Positions 37,931 through 49,685 are shown, counted from the first letter of the stretch. The stretch is 64,000 bases of DNA from Effrenium voratum (GCA_963377175.1 CAUJNA010002890.1:1000010-1064009), one strand, 5' to 3'. Numbers and translations are program-made. The notes: generated from the letters alone by a model not told the origin.

Positions 37931-38080
37931 CGATCTGCCGGGACCTGTTCCTGATGGATGTAAATTGCCGAAGCAGAGTAGGTGTTCCCTCCGGAAGTGG
38001 AATTGGCAACGAATTTGGCGATCTGCCGGGAGCTGTTCCTGATGGATGTGGAATGCCGAAAGCAGAGTAGGTTTTCCAGG
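37931..38080 (+). repeat. Duplicated coding-like segment, 89-bp period
   Basis: GATCTGCCGGGACCTGTTCC at 37940 and GATCTGCCGGGAGCTGTTCC at 38028, each followed by TGATGGATGT and GCAGAGTAGG. Encodes DLPGPVPDGC and DLPGAVPDGC. Confidence 0.7.
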
Positions 38081-38111
38081 GGGTGAGTAGTTGAGAACCC
38101 TACTTCATGAA

Positions 38112-38225
38112 ACCAGGGGAACTTAGCAAGTGGTTAGGTAGCCTGGTTATAACCCACTTAGGAGACGTGTAACCATGCCGAGTGGAATATAACCAAGGTT
38201 ATTTCTCAGTTACGAAGTACCGTGC
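38112..38225 (+). mobile_element. Family K element
   Basis: AAGTGGTTAGGTAGCCTGG ... CGTGCCCCTTTAAG. Confidence 0.5.
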
Positions 38226-38261
38226 CCCTTTAAGCAAGATAGCCTTAACTTGCAGGTTCGA

Positions 38262-38398
38262 TTCGCCAAGTTAGTAAGTGGAAAAGGCCACATGGTTGAT
38301 AACCCACCAATAAGTAGGGTACCTCCACTTAGGGAGCCATATAAACGAGTAACAACCTCTTTTTCTTTCGTCTTGCTAACTTGGCCGAACCTCCAAGA
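38262..38398 (+). mobile_element. Family E element
   Basis: TTCGCCAAGTTAGTAAG ... CTTGGCCGAACCTCCAAG. Confidence 0.55.
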
Positions 38399-38561
38399 AG
38401 GCCGTATTAAATCTTGTTGGGTTCAAAAGGCCATGAACCTCCGCTTCCCGCATGTTCTGATTGACACCCAGCATGTTGATAGCCAGGGCGCGACGGAGCA
38501 TGTTTCAGACCTTTGTGCCCTGGAAAGGGCGCCCGGACCATCTGAACAAGGATTGGGTTAG
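38399..38561 (+). CDS. Exon after family E
   Basis: GRIKSCWVQKAMNLRFPHVL, IDTQHVDSQGATEHVSDLCA, LERAPGPSEQGLG, TAG. Confidence 0.45.
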
Positions 38562-38596
38562 ATGGCGAGCACCTTTCGGAAGAGCTCCTAGTCATA

Positions 38597-38695
38597 GGTG
38601 TCCTTTTAACAGTTAGTTTGGTTAAACATAGATGGCACTGGTTTAGATGGGTTGCGCTCCATTTACCAGGGCCGTCTATTTGTCCATGGTTCCAA
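38597..38695 (+). mobile_element. Family F element
   Basis: TAGGTGTCCTTTTAACAG ... GATGGCACTGGTTTAGATGG ... TTTACCAGGGCCGTC. Confidence 0.6.
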
Positions 38696-38796
38696 CAAGG
38701 GAACGTCTAGCTAGTCAGATTTCAAATCCAAGCCCTGCACACAATGGCAACCGTTGTTTACCGTCTACCCGAGCAAACATATTTTGGGACCTCGAT

Positions 38797-38842
38797 GTAT
38801 ATATATATATATATATATATCAGGCCTCATATATATATATAG

Positions 38843-38873
<31 letters not shown>

Positions 38874-38875
38874 AA
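38797..38875 (+). repeat. TA microsatellite
   Basis: Three TATATA tracts. Confidence 0.9.
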
Positions 38876-38879
38876 TATG

Positions 38880-38957
38880 TTCATCCGCAAGTGCCATGAC
38901 CGCCCCCCAATGCAGAACACCGACCCCTCAACGGCCCTCAACAACAACCAGTTGTGA
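38880..38957 (+). CDS. Possible terminal exon
   Basis: RKCHDRPPMQNTDPSTALNN then NQL and TGA. Confidence 0.35.
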   Translation, partial: FIRKCHDRPPMQNTDPSTALNNNQL

Positions 38958-39454
38958 GGACTTAAAAAATGTCAGGGAACCTTAGGGATAAATTATATAT
39001 ACATACATTCAATAGGAGATGCGTATCTGGCCCCTTTTCGACCAAAGGTTTCGAGGGGTAGGAAGCAATAATTGGTTTTCTAGTAAGCGACAGCATTGAA
39101 GCCTTGCTCGTGCAGTCCTGTACGCTGCGTCAGAGATGGGACCAGTTGAATAAGTGTTTGAGGAGCTCGACCTAGTCGCTTGTAGGGGTAATTCCAAGGT
39201 GGCAGCTTGTTTGTAGGGTTTCAACCTTCATTCAAAGAATCGTTGTCTCATTTTAGATGACAATTCTTTGGTAAACCATGGTGGTTATATCGACCCCCAT
39301 TTGTTCCAAGGACGGTTTGAACCCAAGGTTGCCGTTTTTTTCCCAGTCGCCCAGTAGCACGCTTTTCCCTTTTTGTTGGGGGCAGGGTTCCCCTTTAAAC
39401 TCAACCAACCAAAAAAGGATGCCCTTGTTTTCCCGTGGCCACTGGGCATCTGAG

Positions 39455-39583
39455 TCTTTGTACATCCATCGCTGCCTCGCAGTACTACCGAAAAGAGCGG
39501 TGGCTGACCTTGCAGCGAACCCAGCTGCCGAGAAGTCGCTGCAACTTCTTTCCTTTTTCTCCCTTGCCCAAAGCAAATCGACC
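39455..39583 (+). CDS. Exon ending in stop
   Basis: SLYIHRCLAVLPKRAVADLA then ANPAAEKSLQLLSFFSLAQS, TGA. Confidence 0.4.
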
Positions 39584-39768
39584 TGAAGAGACCTTTTAGG
39601 TTTCCTTTTTTGGTTCATGTTTAGTGGCCACAAAAGTTTAACCTTGTGTCCTTTGGGCAACTGAGTTGTGTTTTTCAAGTTTTTGTTGTAGGGGTCGTCC
39701 CGTCACAAAAACAACTACCAAACATAGGGTGCCATGTCATTTTCCCATGGCCACTGGGAGTGGGAGGT

Positions 39769-39895
39769 CAATACAATCATTAGTATCGTGGCCACTATAG
39801 AACCGCAAGTGTCACTAATCTTCGAACAGCAGGAACTGGTGCAAGTTGTCCCTTTTTGTTGGGTCACCAGAGTTTGCCAGCTGGGCAAATTACCC
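39769..39895 (+). CDS. Possible exon
   Basis: VNTIISIVATIEPQVSLIFE then QQELVQVVPFCWVTRVCQLG. Confidence 0.35.
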
Positions 39896-40291
39896 TCCCA
39901 CCAATTTAGATGGAACCGAGGGGTCCTGGAATCTGACCATTGCCTTTCAAGGGACCCCCGAACGTCAGGTTCATGATTTGTCTCTTCTGCTATTTGGGTT
40001 GGACCTTTGGACTTTACTTCTTAGATACTCCTCATATTGCCTTCTAACCCGCAAAAAGTTAATAAACATTTTGCCGGGGTTTCTACAAATTCAAGTTATA
40101 TGATAGATTGTTGTTTGTGATTGCGGGGTTGTGGTCACGATTTATTATTTGATCTTATCATGGGTAGGAGTTGTTATTTGTGCGATGAGCAGTCATTCGT
40201 GGTATTTTTTTGGCACTACTAGTGCACTCGCAATCTGTTTGTTGAGAAGCTGCAAATATTTGCGCTTCTGTGGTGCAGACATGTACGGCGG

Positions 40292-40513
40292 TTGAAGCAA
40301 CATACTCAAAGGCCCCTAGCCTGGGTAGTGACCAGTGACCACCCACAAGGTCTCCTCCAAGACTGTTTTAGGGCAGACCCCCAAATCCTTGCTTTTTGGA
40401 GAGTATTTGGGATTTTGGACAAGGTTGAAACGCAGGTGTTCGGGGGTACTGGTAGAGCTGATGATATCATTTGCAGTGTACCCATGGGCCAAGACCCCTT
40501 GCAAGCCTTTTGA
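40292..40513 (+). CDS. Exon or ORF ending in stop
   Basis: PLAWVVTSDHPQGLLQDCFR, ADPQILAFWRVFGILDKVET, GGTGRADDIICSVPMGQDPL, TGA. Confidence 0.45.
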   Translation: MKQHTQRPLAWVVTSDHPQGLLQDCFRADPQILAFWRVFGILDKVETQVFGGTGRADDIICSVPMGQDPLQAF

Positions 40514-40899
40514 CAAGGGCATTGAATATCGATGCCTGTCACAGCGACCATCCCTGATGTTTGACAGATATTTTTTGCATACACCACATGTGTGTCAGCC
40601 ATACAGCTTCCTCCTGCCTACTCTTTGCCTCGCTCTCTGAGTTCCTGGACTTTGTGTTTGGGAAGACCATGTTCCTTGGCGGCTCCCAGCCATCCCCTTA
40701 GCCTTTTGGCTTGGTAGTGTTTTGTTCCCTGTTCGCTCGTTTCCCTTGTCCTCAAAAACCGAGCGAAGAATGGTTGACTTGTGAATCTACGAGGTTGGCA
40801 AAGCTCACTGGACGTTAAAAAATAATGGGAAGACCATGTTGGTGGTAAGCAAACAGTTTGCTTATATTTGTTTGGCCCAGCAATCCGCAACTCAGGAAT

Positions 40900-41130
40900 T
40901 TGGAAAGAAAGAGATAGGTCGTGCGGCATCCAGGCCCGCCAGGATCGGCTTGTTCGTCTACGTGGCTCTGATGTTTCCCTCGGAGACCGTGCTGGAGGCA
41001 GGCTGCGGGTCCCGTTGGCCGAAATCAACCAGGAGAATCCATGCGGGGTTCCCGGCATGTGTTTGCTATGGGAGGCCCGGAGAAGTAAACCTCCTATTTT
41101 TCGGGGGAGTGTTCTCCAAAAGTTGTGAAC
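40900..41130 (+). CDS. GC-rich exon, two candidate frames
   Basis: One frame (about 78% GC3) reads GRAASRPARIGLFVYVALMF then ETVLEAGCGSRWPKSTRRIH. The other reads QARQDRLVRLRGSDVSLGDR then RLRVPLAEINQENPCGVPGM. Confidence 0.5.
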
Positions 41131-41340
41131 TCCCACCAAGTCAACCAGGAGAACCCGGGCTTCCCAGCACAGGCCATACAGACTTTTTGAGTTTAGAGGG
41201 ATGTTGAAATATCCCACCAAAAGATGAACATGTTGCAAGGGATCAACAAACAAATAATTTCACCCACGGAAGTTGATCGATATGGGGTTTAGCTCCCCCT
41301 CCCCCAATCTAGAGGGGGACTATTTACACTGGCAGGGGTT

Positions 41341-41616
41341 GTGCATCCGGCAGGTAGAATCCGGGGTGAACATTTAAGAGTCACCCTGGATTGTCTTCTC
41401 GCCGCAGGATTCCCACGATTTTCCAAACCCACTGCCCCACTTGGCTATGTGCCAAACAGGTTTATTGAAAATCCGAACAGGATGGTTCTCCTTTTGGTTT
41501 CCCGTTTAATGAATCTGAAGAGGGTACTCTCAAACCACGCTGCTCCTCTCACGCAAGTGTCCCCAACGAAGCTCCCGCAACCTGTTGCAGTTCCTTCCCT
41601 CCACGGTCCAAGTTAA
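41341..41616 (+). CDS. ORF or exon ending in stop
   Basis: LRVTLDCLLAAGFPRFSKPT, VPNRFIENPNRMVLLLVSRL, HAAPLTQVSPTKLPQPVAVP. Contains the AATCTGAAGAGGGTAC repeat also at 32930 and 33203. Confidence 0.4.
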   Translation: MHPAGRIRGEHLRVTLDCLLAAGFPRFSKPTAPLGYVPNRFIENPNRMVLLLVSRLMNLKRVLSNHAAPLTQVSPTKLPQPVAVPSLHGPS

Positions 41617-42330
41617 TAACTGCTGAAGGCTAGCTCCACTGAACGGTGGGCTTACAAGCGGGTTAATGCCGATCCCATATCAATCAACCCCAGTTTATAA
41701 ATGGGGGGGGAGACCCAACAGGTGTTTGAGGCGTTTGAATACCCTAGGATGCGCAATAGGCCCGAAGGGGAAGGGACTAGCCAACGCAACTAGAATGCTA
41801 TTGGGTTGATTTTTAACCTTTAACTTTTGGAGGAATCGCGATTCTTCCAACTAGCCTGCAAAACACAAACCTGTATCCGTGCTTTTCCATGAAAGCCTGT
41901 TTAGGTTTGCTGGGTTCCCACTAAGAATGGTCCTGGCCCACGGGGACCACATATTTTCTCCAGATACTTCCCCAGATGCCAGTATAGTAGGTAACCGGGT
42001 ATGTTTTCCTTCAGGCTTTACGAGGCTTTTGCCCGGCTACCTACTACAATCACGGAAGCCACCAGCTCTTGTTCTCTGGGCAAGCGAAGCTCCATTTGAG
42101 TTTCTGGGGGGGGTACAGGTCGCCATGTGGACCCAAAAACGGTTTCAGCTGCCACTTTGTGTTTTCCTCAACAACTGGCAGCGTTTTGGGGTCGACTGGC
42201 CCAAATAGGCTCGACAAGGGGTGGTTTGGGTTGCAGCTTTCAGGGAGGGTTCAAAAGGTTTGCGGGGCTGAAGATATCACCCGATTTTGAAAACCAAGTT
42301 TCCCACAGTTACCTGAACACAGGAAACGGC

Positions 42331-42428
42331 TACCTAGAGTCTCCATGACCCTTGAAAAATGGCGTCATTACCCAACAATTTGGGGTCATGACCCCTTTTT
42401 CCTAGGGGTCAGAAGGAGACGCCGGGTA
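42331..42428 (+). mobile_element. Family A element (A15)
   Basis: TACCTAGAGTCTCCATGACC ... GAAGGAGACGCCGGGTA. Confidence 0.65.
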
Positions 42429-42542
42429 TTTTCTGTGATACCAAAAAAAGCGTCCCTTTCATTTTTAACTGATGTTACTCCCTGCTTAAGAAACGCCGCA
42501 CCTTTTTTCTGTCATGGAGACTCCAGGAACAAAGGCAACGGC

Positions 42543-42647
42543 TACCTGGAGTCTCCCTAAGGACCCGAATTAAAGATGGGTCAATGACTTCAAAATGTTG
42601 GGGTAATGACCAACCATTTTTCAAGGGTCAGAAGGAGACTCCAGGTA
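42543..42647 (+). mobile_element. Family A element (A16)
   Basis: TACCTGGAGTCTCCCTAAGG ... GAAGGAGACTCCAGGTA, about 110 bp after A15. Confidence 0.7.
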
Positions 42648-42689
42648 TTTGTTTGTTGGGCATTTTTGTTGGTCGCTCGAATGTTCGAT

Positions 42690-42930
42690 GGGTCGCAGGC
42701 AGTGGGCGCCGGCCTAGTGCTGATCCTGGCAGGGGCCCCAAAGCAGGCTGTGCGCGCCGCAAGCGCCGGAAGCGCCGGCCGAAGCGAAGAACTGGCTGGA
42801 GAACAAATGAGCAGGGGTTTCTTTGCAGCTTGCTGTGGAAGCCAGAAGCCCTGTGGTTTGAGGTGCTGCTGGAGGTTTGGGCGGGTGATCTCACCTTCTT
42901 CTCTACCTACAGGCGTGGTTCCTGCGGTTC
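42690..42930 (+). CDS. GC-rich exon region
   Basis: VGAGLVLILAGAPKQAVRAA then SAGSAGRSEELAGEQM, and in another frame CSLLWKPEALWFEVLLEVWA. Ends near a G-rich tract (42963-43010). Confidence 0.4.
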
Positions 42931-43319
42931 CTGCGGTTCCGTTTGAGGGTCAAGATAGGTATGGGGGGGGGGGGGTGAGGGGAGGCAGGCGGGGGGGGGG
43001 GAGGTGGGACGAGTAACCCTGGTTTCATGATGGACTACACATTGTGCGAAATGAGAGGATTTTTCGGGAACAGGGAGTGGATGGGCTTGGGATGATTATT
43101 TTTGGGAGGCATTGAGGCATCCCTAGTTTTCTAGGGGTTGATTCCCCCTTATTTTCGACCATCGATCTTTTCAAGAACCGGATCCGTTTTCCCACGGAGT
43201 TTGGCGGTTCTGGAAAGATTCGGATCCCTGAAAAGAATGGGTTACCCTTAGAAGTTTAGAGACAAACCCATATGGTTTTTCCCTTTGGTTACCAAGAACA
43301 CCAAAGACCCAAAAGGACA

Positions 43320-43452
43320 TGTCCCGTGGATGGTCGAAATCCGTTTCGCACCATGAAACCATGGTTGAAGCCAGAACGTTGGTTGGTATTTACAGGGGAA
43401 TCGAACCATTCCGGTGGGTTTCTTAGGTGGTGCGAAATGGATTTCGCAACCA
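43320..43452 (+). mobile_element. Family M element
   Basis: GGATGGTCGAAATCCGTTTC ... GTGCGAAATGGATTTCGCAA; also at 18560 and, diverged, 34015. Confidence 0.65.
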
Positions 43453-43599
43453 TTTACAGTAGTATAGTAATGTTTGGGATTCACTGGGAACATTTATCCA
43501 GCCGTACAATCCAATTTGCATCTAGCGGAGAGAGCGCGTGGAAGCCAGGGGGTTTATGGTTTTTACTCCAAGCTTGACTTCGGCTGGCGAGAGTATACG

Positions 43600-43775
43600 T
43601 CCGCTTGCTTAAGAAGATGTTTTATGTTCCCTTGAGTTGAAAGGGATTCTATCCTAGGTCCCCCAGTAGTGCATTTTTGGGGGAGGGTTCCCCTTATACA
43701 GCAAACAAATGGTACCCTTATTCTAACCTCTCTACTGGAGGACCTAGTATCAATTATGTCCAGGGGGCTTAAGGG
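43600..43775 (+). mobile_element. Family C element with nested family B
   Basis: GCTTGCTTAAGAAGATG ... GGGATTCTATC, then a complete B element (43655-43746, TA at both ends), then ATCAATTATGTCCAGGGGGC, TTAAG. B inserted into C. Confidence 0.7.
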
Positions 43776-44159
43776 CATGGAAGACACACACACACACAAG
43801 CACACACTCGTTTCACAATGTGGGGCTGGGGGGGGGAGTGCCAAATATGTGTCCCCTTCTTGGACCCTTGCAAACAGGCTGGAGCAAACATATCCTCCTG
43901 GCGCCCCATTGGACACCCCGACATTCGTAGGAAAAACCCACCGTCCCCGAAATTCAACCGATTCCCGTTCAAACATGTGTTTTCTGGTAATCCCAGTGCT
44001 TCCATTTTTACTATGCAACCGTCTATAGCCAGGGGCAATTGAGGTAAGAGACGGCCATTGGGTACTTAAAGGGGCATTGTAGCGAACTCCATGCGCAAGT
44101 CGCGCCATGCGCAAGACACTCCGTTTAATGCCATAGACTACTTAAAGGCGCATTGGACT

Positions 44160-44270
44160 GGGTAAGCCTAGTTATATATAGCCCGCGAAAGCCATAGTTA
44201 TCAGCCTCCGTTCAGTGCGTTATAACCAGGCTTACCAACCACTTAGGAAATACGCGCACATAAACCGAGC
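44160..44270 (+). mobile_element. Family K element
   Basis: GGTAAGCCTAGTTATA ... ACCAGGCTTACCAACCACTT. Confidence 0.6.
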
Positions 44271-44404
44271 GAGAGGCCCTCCATGTGTGATGTATGGATC
44301 GCGTACGGGTTCGACCCGCGTCAAGACAATGGGTCAAGGGCCCAATTTAGATGATGACAATCCGTTCGAACCGTAAATCACAGTAGTTGTATTAATCCAA
44401 CCTC

Positions 44405-44507
44405 CACCTGGAGTCTCCATGACCCTTAAAAAAAAAAAAAAGATTATTACCCAACATTTTGGGTCATCGACCCCTTTTTTCCTAGGGGTCAGAAGGAGAC
44501 TTCAGCT
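44405..44507 (+). mobile_element. Family A element (A17)
   Basis: CACCTGGAGTCTCCATGACC ... GAAGGAGACTTCAG. Confidence 0.6.
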
Positions 44508-44599
44508 ACTTCTTTTTGGGTGGCGGCTTGCCGAATCGGGTTTTTCTCAGCATCTCTCGGATGCCCGTGATGTTTTCCCTTGGGTTCGTGGAGAGCAAC

Positions 44600-44697
44600 T
44601 AGGCCCCGCAGTATTGTACCCTTTTTTGGGGGAGGGTTCCACTAAAATAGACTACAGAAGGAAGGGTACCCGTATTCTAACCTCTCTGGAGGACCTA
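44600..44697 (+). mobile_element. Family B element (B11)
   Basis: TAGGCCCCGCAG ... CTCTCTGGAGGACCTA. Confidence 0.6.
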
Positions 44698-44734
44698 GGT
44701 AATGTATGAGCATGGGCTATTCTTCAAGGGGCAT

Positions 44735-44815
44735 TGTCCTTAGTGGGTTACTGGTTATAACCCACAATGGTTATAGGTCTCCTAAGTGGATAACCAGGCT
44801 TAAATGTTTTCCCAC
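44735..44815 (+). mobile_element. Family K element
   Basis: TTAGTGGGTTACTGGTTATA ... GATAACCAGGCTTAAATG. Confidence 0.45.
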
Positions 44816-44888
44816 TCAGGGTGAGACATTTCAAGTTGGGGCTGGGGTTTGTGAGACCCTGGACTGAACGGAAACCCCAATCAGCGAG

Positions 44889-45383
44889 GTGCAGCATGTC
44901 ATGTGCAGCATCCGCATGGAACCCATTTACTTTGCCAATTTTTGCGACCGAATCGGCCCTTCCTTTTGGAAACAACTGGCGCATACCATCAAACCCACAG
45001 GTCTAGCGACTCGACTCGACCTGGTTCGGGCTTGGATGCCAAACCCACTCGACCCCCCGTGGTTCGTTCCGGTTGCTTCGGCAGAGAAGAACAGGCGTCG
45101 GTCCAAAGCCGGATGTCGCAGGTTTCACTGTAGCTACAAGATCATGAAGTGCATCGGTGGCCGAGTCTATGCTGGGCCGCCCAAGGGCCTGACTGAGCGT
45201 AGCCGACTGACGGTCAGTTTGGAGAGGTGCCCCCGAGTAGGTCAAGTACACAAACAGGGGTCATTTTGTTTTTTTTCGTGGGAGCGTCCGGCTGGCAAGG
45301 AGCTACAAGGGCGCAAAAGCAAAATGCTCCAAGTTTTAGGTGGAAACTGGGCTCAGAAACTAGCTCGGAAAGTTGCATTATGA
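44889..45383 (+). CDS. ORF or large exon, good codon bias
   Basis: ATG to TGA, 164 codons, one of the longer + frames. MEPIYFANFCDRIGPSFWKQ, TRLDLVRAWMPNPLDPPWFV, SAEKNRRRSKAGCRRFHCSY, KCIGGRVYAGPPKGLTERSR. Third positions GC-rich up to about 45236, where GAGTAG|GTCAAG could end the exon. Basic, with clustered Arg/Lys and Cys; unrecognised. Confidence 0.5.
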   Translation: MQHVMCSIRMEPIYFANFCDRIGPSFWKQLAHTIKPTGLATRLDLVRAWMPNPLDPPWFVPVASAEKNRRRSKAGCRRFHCSYKIMKCIGGRVYAGPPKGLTERSRLTVSLERCPRVGQVHKQGSFCFFSWERPAGKELQGRKSKMLQVLGGNWAQKLARKVAL

Positions 45384-45461
45384 TACATCACAGAGTTGCA
45401 CATGGTTTTGATGTATTGCAGCGGTTGAGGCCATATGAGGCAGAGTGGCTACAGGGTAGCT

Positions 45462-46385
<924 letters not shown>

Positions 46386-46574
46386 CAATATGTCTATCTA
46401 TTTGTCTTTCCATCCGTCCCTCCAGCTGTCTTAGTTTGTGGTTTAGGTTTGTAGTTTAGAGGTTTGAGAGGGGCTTCCCATAAACCCTTAACAAGAATCA
46501 GGGGTTCAAATGTCCAAGCACCACCAACTAAGAGCTGCCCACTTTTACACAAAGAAAACGCCATTGAACAAGGT

Positions 46575-46692
46575 CCCAGGTGAATTCGATTGTTGATGGC
46601 CTTAAAACAAAGCCTGTGATTTCGCCAAAGATTAGAAACAACAAGGCCGCTGGAGGAGGGGGGTTGCAGTGGGGTCCTGGGTGGAAGGGCTG
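46575..46692 (+). CDS. Possible exon with stop
   Basis: After GGTCCCAG: VNSIVDGLKTKPVISPKIRN then NKAAGGGGLQWGPGWKG, TGA. The - strand is also open here. Confidence 0.3.
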
Positions 46693-47391
46693 AGTCCAAC
46701 AAATGGGGTTGGGGAAGGAGCATCGAGTATTTAGGGTTGCAACAGGCCCTTAGCTTTATTTGGGGTCAGTTCATACTTGCTTTCATATTGTAAGTGGACG
46801 CAGGGCCATGTGCCTACACATTGTTTCCTACCACTTTAGGCGCCATGCTTCTATGGGCCACTATGCGCTGCCACTTGCCACAAGCTTTTCGCTGTCCCCA
46901 GAACTGACATCTCGCCGAGCGGTCTCTCGAAGCGCTTTTGGTTCCACGCGATTGAAGGGTTATAGCGGAAGAAGAAAAAAAATCGTGCGTTTGAACCATC
47001 GCTCAGTTGTAGGCACGCAATGCGCGGGGTGTGGCTCAACGGGGTGTGGCTCAACTGCACACCGCAAACTGCAGGTTTTGGTCTTCGCTTCTATTTATTT
47101 AGGGGCAATTTTGAGTACACCTTTCTGAGCCCCAACCAACTTCTGCGTCTTACGAAGGATGGCTTTTTTTCAAAGGCATAATTTCAGCGCATCGTTTTCT
47201 CTTCGCGGACTACGTTTTGCCAGCTTGCGTTTTTTCATGAGGTCTGCGAGCGCGAAGGCGCCATGGGCATGAACGCGTACACTGGCCGGGAGGCTGACAG
47301 CGAACCCGCCATGTTTTGCTTGCGGTGTTAGATTCCTTCATTCTGTAGCCAACTTGGCCTTTGTGATAAACCTAAGCTTCAGCACCGTGAA

Positions 47392-47685
47392 GTGGTCGGT
47401 CACGGGCAATACGAGGGGTTTGACTGCGCCTTGTGCCAGAAATGGCGCCGCACGTCTCGACCCTGCCCAAATGGACCGTGCATCTTGGCTGTGTTCCGGA
47501 TTCCGGAAGCAAGGCGCAGTTGCAAACCGAAAAGAACTCACAGCTTAGCATGGAAGCAAGTAGGACTGGGGGCAGAAATTGGTACATTTACAAATCACAC
47601 CAGCAACCTTGCAGAAGAACAGCAGCCATTGTTGTTGCAAGCATTTCACATTGAACGGGTGCATATGTGTGTATATAATAAATAA
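47392..47685 (+). CDS. Cys-rich ORF or exon
   Basis: GHGQYEGFDCALCQKWRRTS, RPCPNGPCILAVFRIPEARR, then a more polar tail to TAA. C-x2-C ... C-x4-C pattern suggests metal binding. About 65% GC3 in the first part; a second frame overlaps. Confidence 0.4.
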   Translation: MVGHGQYEGFDCALCQKWRRTSRPCPNGPCILAVFRIPEARRSCKPKRTHSLAWKQVGLGAEIGTFTNHTSNLAEEQQPLLLQAFHIERVHMCVYNK

Positions 47686-48110
47686 ACATAATATATATAT
47701 ATATATATATAGAGATCATCCCTGGTGAAATGGTTCTAAAAGCAGTCCTCCTGTACGCCCACATCCTCCGCATTCCCGCTAGTTCGATTGTCCTAGCACA
47801 GTTTCCGGTGTTTGGCGCCTGGGTGTTGAGGGGCGGAGCACGCAGCTGTGGCATATCCCGCCAATACCAAGGCTAACTTCCATGAACCGGGGGGCGGTGT
47901 TTGCGCTGGTTCTCACTTAGGTTTCGATCAGCTCACTGGGCAAACCTAGCACCCAAGGATTGGTGTGTCTTGGAATAGGGGGACTGCCCCCCTGCTGGCG
48001 GATTTTCCCTTTGGTTTCCCTTCAATCCAATCCCAAACGGGCGCCTTAACAAAATTGACACACACGCACGCACAAACTTACGAGCTTGGCGAATCGACCC
48101 AAGTAGTTTC

Positions 48111-48617
48111 TTGGGTCTAGGGAGCTTTCCTTGTGTCTTTTATACATGTTCCCCTTCATGGTTTCAAAGGGAAACCAAGAGGACCGATCACCGAAGTGGC
48201 TCCAAGGATGAATCATATCATTGCAGAGCTCGAAGGGCTCATGGTCGCCCGGGACCCTGGCGAGGGTCGATAGGCCCAGATAATCTCTGGGGGGGGTGGG
48301 GGGAGTGGCGTTGGGTGCTAGGGGTTTCTGAGTTCCGGAGGTTGTTGAGGATATCACCTGGGTTTATTCGTTGCTTTTCGGGCTTCGTGACTATGGCTTC
48401 TGAGGGTTATGAAAGTCAGAGACTGGATGTGGACTCGGTTGCGTTCCTTTCGCGACTGGCAGTCATGAGACCAGGCCTGGTGTCAGGTTTTGCTTGGGCG
48501 GATACCTCTGGCCAAGTGCGCGTGTTTCTTGACCTTGAAAACTGGCATTTGGGCCAGGGGGATTTCGATGTTTGGAGAGCTCCATTTATGGCAACCCATT
48601 TTCTTCTTTGGGAATAG
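48111..48617 (+). CDS. ORF or large exon
   Basis: 168 codons to TAG. Best part MASEGYESQRLDVDSVAFLS, RLAVMRPGLVSGFAWADTSG, VRVFLDLENWHLGQGDFDVW. The first about 30 codons overlap a family V motif and a G-rich stretch. Confidence 0.4.
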   Translation: MGLGSFPCVFYTCSPSWFQRETKRTDHRSGSKDESYHCRARRAHGRPGPWRGSIGPDNLWGGWGEWRWVLGVSEFRRLLRISPGFIRCFSGFVTMASEGYESQRLDVDSVAFLSRLAVMRPGLVSGFAWADTSGQVRVFLDLENWHLGQGDFDVWRAPFMATHFLLWE

Positions 48618-48696
48618 CAGAAAAAGTGGAACTGGGTTCTGGAGCCTTACTTCCCTTCAGAAGGTAGGGGGAGGCTTGGCTTCTTCTTGGCGGTTC

Positions 48697-48817
48697 CCAG
48701 CGGTCCCCTTTTTGTTTTTCTTCTTTTCTTTTTTCCGGGGGGGAAGGGGTATAGTGGGTGGGTGGTTCCATTTGACCCACTCAAAGTTAAGAACTGTTGC
48801 CAGGAGATCTGAAAACG
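48697..48817 (+). mobile_element. Family J element
   Basis: GTTCCCAGCGGTCC ... CACTCAAAGTTAAG ... GATCTGAAAACGGACAG. Confidence 0.55.
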
Positions 48818-48845
48818 GACAGCCCAGTCTTTTTTTTCTCAAAGC

Positions 48846-48945
48846 AGAAGCATGGAACCGAAGCCGCGGGGCACTTCACTGGCCGAAAAGCCAGAAGAAG
48901 AAACACATAGAGTGGGGTCGTGTGGTTTCTGGGGCAGGGTGACTT
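48846..48945 (+). CDS. Exon ending at family K GTAAGT
   Basis: MEPKPRGTSLAEKPEEETHR then VGSCGFWGRVT, immediately before GTAAGTGGG, the same donor geometry as at 378. Confidence 0.5.
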
Positions 48946-49030
48946 GTAAGTGGGTAGCAACCATGGTGAGATAGCCCAGTTACCACGGCTACAAGTCTAC
49001 TAGTCGCTTACGCAGTACCCTGCGCCTTTA
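48946..49030 (+). mobile_element. Family K element
   Basis: GTAAGTGGGTAGCAACC ... CCTGCGCCTTTAAG. Confidence 0.6.
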
Positions 49031-49227
49031 AGTACCCCACAACCAAATGACCCAGTCTTGAGAGAATCGTGGTTGTAATTATTTTGACATCATATTTCTC
49101 CTCAGAGGGTTTATTAAGTGACATTCGGTAGGCTTCTTTTTAATTGACCGAACTCCATCGGGCGGCCACTGACATGGAGCACCACCTGTTGAGCAGTTTT
49201 TTTTTAAATGCCACACCACTCAAGCAA

Positions 49228-49322
49228 ACTACCTGGACCCTCAAACCACCCTCAAAAAAACAGATATTGGACAACAGCAATGGGATCAATTCCCATACTT
49301 TGTTCAGGTAGTTTGAGGGGTC
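49228..49322 (+). mobile_element. Family S element
   Basis: CTACCTGGACCCTCAAACC ... CAGGTAGTTTGAGGGGTCC inverted ends. Confidence 0.6.
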
Positions 49323-49351
49323 CACTACTTTCGCCCCCTTACACCTTCGAT

Positions 49352-49438
49352 TTGCTTAAGAATATATGATTTGATTTTCCCTTGTTGGTTGTAAACGGAA
49401 TTTATCACCACTGGACATATTTTCTCATTTTTGTCCAG
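49352..49438 (+). mobile_element. Family C element as intron
   Basis: GATTTGCTTAAGAATATATG ... CATTTTTGTCCAG. Confidence 0.6.
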
Positions 49439-49685
49439 GGGTCGAAAAACCCAACCGGAAGACACCCCTCAAACGCCCGCCCTCCTCCAAACCGCGCGCT
49501 TCTCTTTGCTTCAGGAGCTGCGCCCGATGAGTCCGGAGGATTGGCGCCGAGCGGCAGAGGAGTGTGGGAGACATCACTTTTTTGAGTTGCCCTGCTCGTT
49601 AAGAATCCTGAAATCTCCAAGTTTCGAGGCACCTCCAAAATTGATGCAGTTTGGAGGCATTTTGCCAAGGGATGTTAGGACTTGA
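49439..49685 (+). CDS. Exon after family C, ending in stop
   Basis: GRKTQPEDTPQTPALLQTAR, SLLQELRPMSPEDWRRAAEE, CGRHHFFELPCSLRILKSPS, TGA. GC3 about 70% over the middle. No family recognised. Confidence 0.55.

Noticed and set aside
40618..41253. 211-codon - strand ORF
   Set aside because: The + strand over 40900-41130 has about 78% GC3; the - reading has no boundary support.
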